This document shows, piece after piece, positions 45,682-55,300 of a DNA stretch of 64,000 nucleotides. The position numbers were made by a program, and so were the translations under genes. Below the pieces are notes generated by a model. It saw nothing but the letters and a program-made list of their open reading frames with translations, was not told where the DNA came from and did not search any database. The number at the start of each line of letters is the position of its first letter. The first letter of the stretch is position 1. This stretch comes from Phanerochaete sordida (Eukaryota > Basidiomycota > Agaricomycetes > Polyporales > Phanerochaetaceae): contig LC707859.1 in assembly GCA_019973155.2 (NCBI GenBank), positions 1 to 64,000 on the forward strand, given 5' to 3'.

Positions 45682-46892
45682 CAATTGGGTGGAATTTTTA
45701 AGTTTTACTTTACTATTAAATTAGTTTTGTCCGAAGGGCGTGTTTACATCTTAATTTTTATTATTTTATTTTTTCTCTTGGTTAAACCTACTTGATATTC
45801 TGATAATATCTTGGTTAAGCCTTTTACGGTTACAGAATATAACAATTATTCCGTTTTATTCTGTTTAACTGTAGGGCAGTTCGCGGAGGTCTAATCCGCA
45901 TCCGTACGGCAACTGCTTATAAAAACCTTTGTTTTTTTGAGGGCTATTTTTATTTACACAAATGAAAAGAAACGAACTTAACAACTTATTAACAAAAGTA
46001 GAAGTGATCTACTCTAATGCTGATCTGATGAAAACGCAAATAGTGAAAGAAAACTCCAATAAATGCGGAGTTTATCTTTGGTCAAATATTCTCTCAGGTA
46101 AAACATATGTTGGAAGTAGTATAAATTTAGGACGTAGATTTAAAAGCTACTTCACTTATTCACATATCTCTAGCCCTAAAAGATCAAATAGTTTGATTCA
46201 TAAAGCTATACTGAAATACGGTTATTCCAATTTTCAATTGGAGATTCTTGAATATTGTGAACCAACATTTTGCCATGAGAGAGAACAGTATTATATGGAT
46301 TTACTAAAACCGGAATATAATATTTTAACAAAAGCAGGATCTTCCGAAGGTTATACACACAACGAAGATACTCTTAAAAAAATGCAAGCGTTCTTAAAAA
46401 AACATAATGCTAAAAAAAGACTACCTGTTCAGATTACAGATATTAAGACAAATATCACTAAAAATTTTGATTCAATAGTAGCTACTGCTGCAGCATTAAA
46501 TACTAATGAAAAAAACGTTAGATTTGCAGCAAAACATAGCAAACTTTTATTAAAAAGATATGTTGTCAAAATAGAACGAGAACCTTAAAACTAATTTAAT
46601 GATAATTAATTCGAATAAAAATTTCGAATTGGATTGTATGCTGGAACTTCTTTAATAAATGAAGTTACAAAATTATTTTGTCAAAATACTTTCATTTGAG
46701 TTAACCAGCAGGTAACTTTTTACCTCAACGACTATACATTCAAAATCTTTGGTCCAAAGGGATTTAAAATTATTAAGATTAAGATATAGTCTATTACAGC
46801 TAGTCCACGACTTAAAATTTTATAAATCTTATTAGCTTTTTTAGTTATTATTACTAGATTTAGTTATAGTGTTTTTAAAATTAGCTGTAATG
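45682..46892 (+). mobile_element. group I intron rnl-i6
   Basis: Follows the 11-nt exon CGATGTCGACT and ends in G before CAACCTATCC. P7 strands are CGACTATAC (near 46736) and ATAGTC (near 46791). Confidence 0.8.
45962..46588 (+). CDS. GIY-YIG homing endonuclease in rnl-i6
   Basis: A 208-residue free-standing gene with an ATG start. GIY half [26 protein letters not shown] near nt 46064, then AILKYGYSNFQLEILEY, EREQYYMDLLKPEYNIL with the conserved glutamate, and a short NUMOD-like tail ending KRYVVKIEREP. The frame is intact to TAA; no GC element is inside. Likely responsible for mobility of rnl-i6. Confidence 0.85.
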   Translation: MKRNELNNLLTKVEVIYSNADLMKTQIVKENSNKCGVYLWSNILSGKTYVGSSINLGRRFKSYFTYSHISSPKRSNSLIHKAILKYGYSNFQLEILEYCEPTFCHEREQYYMDLLKPEYNILTKAGSSEGYTHNEDTLKKMQAFLKKHNAKKRLPVQITDIKTNITKNFDSIVATAAALNTNEKNVRFAAKHSKLLLKRYVVKIEREP

Positions 46893-46965
46893 CAACCTAT
46901 CCTCCTGGGGCAAAAGCTGGGAAGGGTTCGGCTGTTCGCCGATTAAAAGGTTACGCGAGTTGGGT

Positions 46966-47260
46966 TTAATAACAATAAGCCCCATCTTATTAATATTAAT
47001 TAACTAAGATGAAAAAATCGGATAAATTGCGAAAAAAACTGTTATTTTAATTTCAGTTAATTTGCAGCCAATCGTGAAATAGTGAAATAATTCTATTCTT
47101 AGATTATTAAAGTTCACGAGGGTTCAACGACTAATAGGTAAGTTTCACTAACAAAACCTGACACGAACATCCGACATTCTTTAATGAATGATGACATAGT
47201 CTGAACAGTAGCGCAAGTTACTGATGTATTGTATAAAGAGTCATTACAATAACAAAATTG
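46966..47260 (+). mobile_element. minimal group I intron rnl-i7
   Basis: Only 295 nt, between GAGTTGGGT and TTAATACGACGTGAG. P7 strands are CGACTAATAGG (near 47125) and ATAGTC (near 47196). No ORF. Confidence 0.8.
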
Positions 47261-47699
47261 TTAATACGACGTGAGTCAGTATGGTCCCTATCTTCTGGAG
47301 GGACAAATAGTAAAAAGGGGAAGACCTTCTAGTACGAAAGGATCAATAGGCTGTGTTTCTCTAGTGTACCAATTGTTGAAATAATCATTACAGGAAGTAG
47401 GTGTCTAATTATTAATCCGTTTTTAAAAAAGAAATTTTTTAAGAGCTATTAAAATTTAAAGCTACTAACTTTTTATTTTTAAGTAAGCATAGTTGGGTAG
47501 CCACAAACATAATAGATAAGCGCTGAAGGAATCAAAGCAGGAAACTAGCCCCTAGATACTATCATTAGATAACTTAATATCTATAGAGCCTATGGCTTTT
47601 AGATATTAGGATTACTCTAATTTTATAAGAAATAGAACATTTCTAGATAGGATGCGAATGTAAGTACTGTAAAGTATTAAGTTTAGCATTACTAATTTA

Positions 47700-48250
47700 G
47701 TAAACAGACTTTTTGTTAAATATTGTCACAAAATTTTACACTAGCGTTAAAAATTCAATTATTCAATTATTCCGGGGCGCTTAAAAAAATAATAAATTGT
47801 TATCTTAGATAACAATTTACCCTTTAGTGACGCTCTGATAAAATTTGTTGCGCAGCAGATAAATTGATGCTATGCTAAAAAAAAAAATTATAAATAGTTA
47901 CAAGTAACTATTTATAATTTTTTTAACTGCTTCGCCGCGAAGAAGCCTGCCTGAACAAATTTATCCGTAAGGCAAATGCGGCCGCGATCAAAGATCACAA
48001 AGATCTCTTTGCTTTTTTATTTTTTGTAGCAGACTAAAAAAAAATTATAAATAGTTACAAGTAACTATTTATAATTTTTTTAACTATTAAAAAATGATAA
48101 TCAAGTTATAATTTTTTTATCAAACGCAATTAAATATTATAAAATTAAAAATAGTTACTTGTAACTATTTATAATTTTTTATTGCGCTGGCAGCAAAGCA
48201 TCAGGAGCGGACAGCCAGATAAATTTTTATAAGCGCAATAAAAATTAATA
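47700..48250 (+). repeat. repeat-filled spacer rnl-trnA
   Basis: Three 32-nt hairpins (about 47888, 48044 and 48142, the last with one change), a TTGTTATCTTAGATAACAA hairpin and GC palindromes. No gene seen. Confidence 0.75.
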
Positions 48251-48323
48251 GGGGAAATATGATAATTGGTAATCGGTTATATTTGCAATATAAAAAATGA
48301 TAGTTCGAATCTATCTTTCTCCA
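48251..48323 (+). tRNA. trnA(tgc): tRNA-Ala (TGC)
   Basis: Acceptor GGGGAAA pairs with TTTCTCC. Anticodon stem TTATA/TATAA with loop TTTGCAA. T-loop TTCGAAT. Confidence 0.88.
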
Positions 48324-48509
48324 TTAAATTAAAACCATTTAAGCAAGCTACTAAATAATATTTAAAACTAAGAAAAAAAAAAAATTTTTTTTTTTTATTT
48401 TGTTTGTCTTAGGGCAGATAAGTAAATTTTTTTCCGAGCACAAATTCAATTTCATTAATGCTGTTACAACAACGCCTAAATATATCTTATTAGCCTTAAA
48501 CATCAATTA

Positions 48510-48582
48510 GGGCCCTTAGCTTAATTGGTAGAGTACCCGATTGTCAATCGGGGAGATTTCAGTTCGAATCTGGAAGAGCTCG
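48510..48582 (+). tRNA. trnD(gtc): tRNA-Asp (GTC)
   Basis: Anticodon stem CCCGA/TCGGG with loop TTGTCAA. Acceptor GGGCCCT/AGAGCTC has one mismatch. D-loop TTGGTAGAG is typical. Confidence 0.88.
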
Positions 48583-49043
48583 TTTGTTAATGGCAACTTT
48601 ATTAGAATTATACCTGCTATCCTACGACTTTTAACTAAACTTCTAATTTGAAATATTCGTTATTTCAACTAAAAATATTTCAAATTTTGAGTGGTTATTA
48701 ATATAGTTTCGTAAGGCCAGGTCTATGAAAAGAAGTTTATGTTTTATTTTAAAATTAAAAATTAATAAATATAAGTTACTAATTTGAAAAATTTAGGTTA
48801 TTGAACCTAGTCCTTCACCATAATAATTAGAAAATAAAAAAAAATTTTTTTTTTTTTATAAATAAAAAATTATATGATAGTTTAAATATTTTTATAAAAA
48901 ATCTAAAAAAAAAATAAGATAAGGCTTATTTAATTAATGGAAAAACCAAAAAAAAGGTGAATTAATCCCTAATAAGTTTGTAACTTCGAATTGTTCTAAA
49001 AGAGAATATCTAGTTTCTAAAAATAAAGACTTCTCATACATAA
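48583..49043 (+). other. AT-rich spacer, nothing recognised
   Basis: Spacer between trnD and trnT. Long A/T runs and no reading frame, RNA gene or dispersed hairpin seen. Confidence 0.5.
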
Positions 49044-49116
49044 GCCGGAATAGTTTAATTGGTTAAAATAAATTCCTTGTAAGAATTTGTTATTGGTTCG
49101 AGTCCAATTTTTGGCT
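49044..49116 (+). tRNA. trnT(tgt): tRNA-Thr (TGT)
   Basis: Acceptor GCCGGAA pairs with TTTTGGC. Anticodon stem AATTC/GAATT with loop CTTGTAA. T-stem ATTGG/CCAAT. Confidence 0.88.
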
Positions 49117-49277
49117 TTTAATTAAGAATAAAGAAATTATTAATTATTTTTATATACAACGCTAGGAAAATAAATAGATTAATTAAATTTAATCCCTTTA
49201 TATTGAATTTATATCTAAATAAAATATAAAACAATGAAGAAATTTATACATACTAATTCTTTTAAATAAACTAGAAA

Positions 49278-49349
49278 GCCTGGGTAGCTTAATGGTAGAA
49301 GCGCTAATTTGAAGCATTGGAGAAATGAGTTCAATTCTCTTTCTGGGCA
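49278..49349 (+). tRNA. trnF(gaa): tRNA-Phe (GAA)
   Basis: Acceptor GCCTGGG pairs with TCTGGGC. Anticodon stem CTAAT/ATTGG with loop TTGAAGC. T-stem and TTCAATT loop present. Confidence 0.85.
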
Positions 49350-50665
49350 AAAATTCAAAAATCTAAGAGGGTAACATACGTAGTCCCTCTGAAAAATGCT
49401 TATTAATAAAAAATTTAATTTGCTAGGTTAAATGTTTAAAAAACTAAACCACTAAACATCAAAATCTAAAAAAAATCAAAATAAGATACTATATATACTA
49501 TGATTATATCAAGGCCTACAATCAAAACCGCCTTTGTGTGACTAACCTTTTGGTACTTGTCAACATATTTAGTGAGTAATTGGGTCAGCATGATGGCTAC
49601 AGATATTTTATCAGTCACCGAAAAGTCTAGTTAATTATTACAATTTTATTTTATACCTTGTTTTAATAATCCTTTTAAAATTTTTAATTTTGTACTTAAA
49701 CTATTAGAATGTGCCTAATAAAATTTGTTTGGTGTCCTACTAAAGATACAAATTTTATAAGGAGCAGCTTTGCTGCGGAACAGCCGTAGCCTGGAAAAAA
49801 ATTATATATAGTTAAAAAGTAACTATTTACTTTAGCATTTGCTAAAGTTAAAAATGAATATATTCTGCTAAGCTTTTGTCTGCTCTAGCGAAGAAGGGCA
49901 ATTTTTTTTTATCCTGTACCTAGCGCTAAAAAAAATTATAAAAGAGTTATAAATTTTTTAAGACGGGTAATTCTAAATAACTTTGTTTAGATGATTGTAT
50001 ACTAATATAAAATCCTCAATATTATTATTTTAAACATAAGAATTATAATAAAAATTAATTAAATTAACTAACGCATCGCTAGCTGCCTTCTTCTGATACC
50101 GCTTTGCTGCTCTCTGGCTACGCTGGCTACGCTGGCTACGCCCTTGCGCTAATAAAAAAATTATAAATAGTTACTTGTAACTATTTATAATTTTTTTAAC
50201 GCTTCGCTTCGTTGATGCTTTGCTTATAATAAAATTTTTATATTTATTGCTGCTGTGCTAAAAAAAAATTATAAATAGTTACAAGTAACTATTTATAATT
50301 TTTTTAACTGCTTCGCTCGCTTAAGCGGTAGCAGCGCTGCTCTGCGCTTATCAAATTTGGATATATATATTAAAATTTTATAAGCGACTGCTTCGCTTCG
50401 TTGCTTGCTGCACAATAAAAAATTATAAATAGTTACTTGTAACTATTTATAATTTTTTAAAGTACTAGAGCATCAGGCATGCGCAAGCTGCCTTCGGACC
50501 GAAGGCTTGTTTTTATTTTAGAATTTCTCAACTTTGTTGCTTGTTTCCGTTTATAAGATAGGTTGATAAAGATTAAATCCTTTAAATACTTTTTATTCTT
50601 TATTAATCCATTCATCTATCTCTAGAATCTAAGGGTAAAGGTGACAATGTTAACTAATAAAGAAT
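49350..50665 (+). repeat. spacer with hairpins and GC-rich repeats
   Basis: 49350-49640 is less repetitive but shows no gene. From 49790 it contains a GCATTTGCTAAAGT hairpin unit (also at 57390 and 58330), three 32-nt hairpins (about 50160, 50268, 50412) and TGGCTACGC tandem units at 50116-50147. Confidence 0.7.
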
Positions 50666-50855
50666 TTAGATTTTTTTAATACCTACCACAAATACACTAA
50701 CTAATTCATGATTAGTCAATGGTTTTGAGGTTTTAGGCGCTAAATAATCTTTTTTATTTTTTATAACATAATCATTACCATCAAGTTTACTAATAATAGG
50801 TATATCTCTATTAATTTGTTCTATAAAAACTATTTTGCATTTATTTCTAGATAAT
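50666..50855 (-). pseudogene. minus-strand ORF fragment of unknown origin
   Basis: On the minus strand a 62-codon frame ends at TAA 50668-50666. It contains IVFIEQINRDIPIISKLDG, then KNKKDYLAPKTSKPL and a C-terminal VSVFVVGIKKI. A second minus frame upstream (about 50840-50940) reads NLCVIEDKINSAFISIYFSK. The two may be one gene broken by a frameshift. I do not recognise the family. Other minus-strand genes here are plasmid-derived, so a plasmid gene remnant is possible. Confidence 0.35.
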
Positions 50856-52333
50856 TAGCTTTACTGAAATAAATACTGATGAAAGCACTGTTAATTTTAT
50901 CTTCTATTACGCACAAGTTATTATCTGTTGTAGCAAAGCAATCACAGGTAGTTTATAAAGGTAGCCCTGTTAAGTTATTACATAGAAAATGTATTTTAGA
51001 TATATCAAGTGAATTAACTAAATTAGTTGCGCGGCTAAATAAAAATTGTTTTGCTTATATGATGCTCTGCTTCTAATAAAATTTGTATATTTATTGATGC
51101 TTTGCTAAAAAAAAATTATAAATAGTTACAAGTAACTATTTATAATTTTTTTAACTGCACCTCTAGCAAAAAAAAAAAATTATAAATAGTTACAAGTAAC
51201 TATTTATAATTTTTTTTTAGCGCTAGCGCACTAATAAAATTTTTATAACTATAAAAAATTTTTATATCTATATAAAAATTTTATAAGCGCAAGCTGCCTT
51301 CGGACCGAAGGCAGCTAGGGCTACGCCAGACTCTTTAATCAAATTTTTATAATAGCTAAAGCAAGATTAAATGTTACTAGTTTTAGTTGTCATCATAGAA
51401 TTTTTTTTATACTTTTTTTTTTTCTTTTATTTACTAAGGTCAGTTTTGGTAAAACAAAGTTTTTTTAATAAAATTAGTTTTAAAAGAGATCTTATTAGTA
51501 CTATAATAAAAATTAAATAAATTATATTTAAAATAAACTAAAATATATTTTAGGCTTAAAAAATTTTAATCTAGTTATAAATTTTTTTTTTTGCCTAAAT
51601 AAAAATTTTAGATATTTAATAAAATTTTTATAAATCCGAAGGCCACGACAAAATTAAAATTAACTAAAAATTTGATTTAGCAAGCGGTAATTTTTATTTT
51701 ATTAGTTTTAAGAGAATTGATTAAGATAAATCTTAGGTCACCTGTAATCTTAAATTAGTTAGCATTTTAATTATTTTATGACGCAGGCGACTAAAAAAAT
51801 TTATATAATAACTTTTTTAGTCTTACCTAAATAATGAGGTGTTAGCTTTATATTTTTAATATTTTTATGTTTTCCTTTTCCTTAATCATTTTTCCAAAAT
51901 CTAATCAGAAATTGTTAAATACTTTCTAGGCTGAATATATAATTTAAATAATCGAGTTTTAAATAAAAAATTTATATTTATGATGCTCTGCTTATAATAA
52001 AATTTTTATATTTATATACAAATTTTATAAGCGCGTGCGCTTATAAAAGGGCTCTTCGCTCGCTTAAGCGGTAGCAGCGCTAGCGCTAAAAAAAAATTAT
52101 AAATAGTTACTTGTAACTATTTATAATTTTTTTAACTAGCGAAGAGAAGCGAAGCAAAAGATCAAAGCGATAAATTTTTGTCCGAAGGGTAGCGCAACTA
52201 ATTAATCAAAACTATTTTACTCTTATTTATGAAATTAAGGTTCAAAAGTACTAGTAATTAAGGAAGGTAAAACATTAAATTTAAATATAAAGGACAAAGT
52301 AAACTAAGATCTAAAGTATTCTAAATATAACAA
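50856..52333 (+). repeat. repeat-filled spacer upstream of cox2
   Basis: 32-nt hairpins near 51115, 51179 and 52097, a GGGCTACGCCAGACTCTTTA unit near 51314, and GC palindromes around 52040-52160. The 51360-51960 part is AT-rich with no gene recognised. Confidence 0.7.
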
Positions 52334-55300
52334 ATGTTACAAAATTTTTCTATTTTTAAAACTATATTTAATGATGCACCACAACCTTGGCAATTAGGTT
52401 TTCAAGATAGTGCTGCACCAGGATTCACAGGAATTGTGGAATTACATAATACAATATTTTTTTATTTAGTCGTTATCTCTGTTGGAGTTTTTTGGGTTTT
52501 AGGTTCAATTATTTATTACTACAATTCTAAAAAATCACCTATCGTACATAAATATCTTAACCACGGTACAAACAAAGTGCCTACATACTAAATATATTAC
52601 ATTTAAATCCCACCGTGCTTTCTTCTATGATGCTTGCACCGCTTGCGCGAAGCTAAGCATCGCTTCGCTAAAAAAAAATTATAAATAGTTACAAGTAACT
52701 ATTTATAATTTTTTATTGCGCAATCGCTTAAGCGGTGCAAGCGATCAAATTTTATATTTATATAAAAGCCAGGGGATGAAAAATTAAATTAATGTATGTA
52801 AATTTTCACTTTATGCTGGAAAATTTTTTAAGTTAAATACTATAACAGCTCTAAATAAAAAAAAAATTTTTTTTTTTAATTTTTATATTAAAATTTTATA
52901 AACCTCTGCTAAAAAAAAAATTTATAACTTGTTTATAATTTTTTTAATACGCTAGGCCTACTAGACTAATAGGCTAAGCCACAGGGTGCTAAATAGCAAA
53001 TTTATTTAATATCCGGGGCGCGGCTCTAATAAAATTTGTATATTAATATCAAAATTTGATTAGTTTAAAAAATTATAAATAGTTACTTGTAACTATTTAT
53101 AATTTTTTTTTAAGCGCTAGCGCACAGAGGCAGTGCCTGCCTGCCGCAGGCTTATAAAATAAGCTTTTTATATCTATATAAAAATTTTATTAGGCTAAAT
53201 AAAAATTTTATATTTAATAAAATTTTTATAAGCGCTAGCGCAGGAACGGACAGCCCGATAAAAACAAAAAAAAAAATTTTTTTTTTTTTTATTGCGTCCA
53301 CAGACGGAGCAGTTAAAAAATTATAATAAAGTTATAATTTTTTTTAGCCCGGAAATTTTTATTTAGAGCCAGAGGGGTAAAAATTTTAACTTTATGATGC
53401 TCTGCTTCGCTAGAGTCGCGCAAGCGGATGCTTTGCTTTGCTGCGCAAGCAAGCGGTCGAAGGCTATCGCGGCCACGAAGCGAAGCAAAAGATCACAAAG
53501 CGGTGCTTATAAAATTTGTATATCGGGGCTTTTAAAAATTTTATTAAATATCAAATTTTTGCTAGTTAAAAAAATTATAAATAGTTACTTGTAACTATTT
53601 ATAATTTTTTTTTAGTCTACGGCCGTAGTTCTAAAAAATAATTGTTATCTTTGTGTGCGTAGCGCGTAGATGAACAGAAACCATTTTTTAAAGCTCGCAG
53701 ATATCAAAATTTGATTAGTTAAAAAAATTATAAATAGTTACTTGTAACTATTTATAATTTTTTTTTAAGCGCTTGCGCCGCTGTGATACCGCTTTGCTAA
53801 AAAAAAATTATAAATAGTTACAAGTAACTATTTATAATTTTTTTAACTGCTTTGCTTCGCTTCGTTGCCTTCGCTGCTACCGCTTAAGCGAGCGAAGGCA
53901 AAGCAGAGCAGCACAGAAAAATAATCCGCAGGATATCTATTTAAATATCCTCATCGACTTTACGTGAAATATAAATTTAAAGGTTGACATAACTAATAGT
54001 AATGCACTCAAATTCTAGTTTTTACTTATTACACTCAGATCTTGACCTTTTTATTTATAAAGATAAAGTCAGCTCCCTTTAGACCCTGTCCATTTTTTTT
54101 TTACGTATTGCCTTATAAAAATTTTATTAAATAAATTATCGGGGCTTTTAAAAATTTGATTAAATATAAAATTTTTATCTAGCGCTAGTTAAAAAAATTA
54201 TAAATAGTTACTTGTAACTATTTATAATTTTTTTTAAGGTCTACTTAGTAGTTTATAAAAATTTGATTAAATATAAAATTTTTATTTAGCCCTTCTTCGC
54301 TAGAGCAGATAAGCAAAAATTTTTATTTAGCGATAGAATTTTTAACTTAAAACCTTAAAATGTTAAAATTTAATTAAATAAAAATTTAAGGGTCTTTAAA
54401 TTTTATGGAGTGACATTAATTGAATTGATATGGACTATCACTCCAGCTTTAATTTTAATAGCTATCGCTTTCCCTTCATTCAGATTACTTTATCTTTTAG
54501 ATGAAGTTATTAGTCCTACAATCACAATCAAAGTAGTAGGGCACCAATGGTATTGGTCTTATGAATACAGCGATTATGTAAATGAAAGTGGAGAATCTAT
54601 AGAATTCGATAGTTACATGTTGCCTGAATCAGATTTAGAATTAGGTCAATTTAGATTATTAGATGTTGATAATAAAGTTATTGTACCTGTAGATACTCAC
54701 ATTAGATTAATAGTAACTGGTGAATCCTTTGCCCTTATTATGCAGCACTTCCTTTAGTCTTAGTAGCCCTGGCTTTGCTAAATAAACATTGTTTGGGCGC
54801 AGCCGCTAGCTAGCTAATAAAATTTGTATATCGGGGCTTTTAAAAATTTTATTAAATATCAAATTTTTGCTAGTTAAAAAAATTATAAATAGTTACTTGT
54901 AACTATTTATAATTTTTTTTAGTCTACGGCCGTAGTTCTAAAAAATAATTGTTATCTTTGTGTGCGTAGCGCGTAGATGAACAGAAACCATTTTTTAAAG
55001 CCCGCAGATCTCAAAATTTGATTAACTAAAAAAAAATATAAATAGTTACAAGTAACTATTTATAATTTTTTTAACTGCTTCTTCGCTGCTCTGCTTCTTC
55101 GCTAGAGCAGCGAAGAAGTAGCGAAGCAAGCGATGCTAAAGCAAGCGATGCTAAAGCAAGGGCGTAGCCAGAGAGCCAGACTCTTTAATCAAATTTTGAT
55201 AAGTGCCTTCATTTAATTTGAATCTTGCTATATGCTGGAATACTCTTATTTTTTTAATTAATCTACCTACTAATTACCAGAGGTTAAAATGATTTATTTT

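Larger units (their letters stand above)
37500..47700 (+). rRNA. rnl: large subunit ribosomal RNA, 8 exons
   Basis: Recognised by conserved blocks: GGAAAAGAAATCAACCGAGA-like near 37680, GGTGATAGCTGGTTTTC near 40014, TAACTATGAGGATCCTAAGG near 42749, GACGGGAAGACCC near 43481, GTTTGACTGGGGCGGTC near 43656, CTAGGGATAACAGG near 45307, and the sarcin/ricin-type CTAGTACGAAAGGA near 47329. Exon ends by group I rules: 38123/39655, 40329/42019, 42810/43403, 44046/45302, 45365/45671, 45681/46893, 46965/47261. The exon between introns 5 and 6 is only 11 nt. The outer ends are approximate, especially 5'. Confidence 0.9.

Noticed and set aside
48755..48775. AATATAAGTTA, resembling the yeast mitochondrial promoter
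   Set aside because: The match to ATATAAGTA is imperfect in very AT-rich DNA and the promoter consensus for this fungus is unknown.
49480..49640. Possible structural RNA (such as RNase P RNA) in the spacer after trnF
   Set aside because: None of the conserved RNase P RNA blocks could be recognised.
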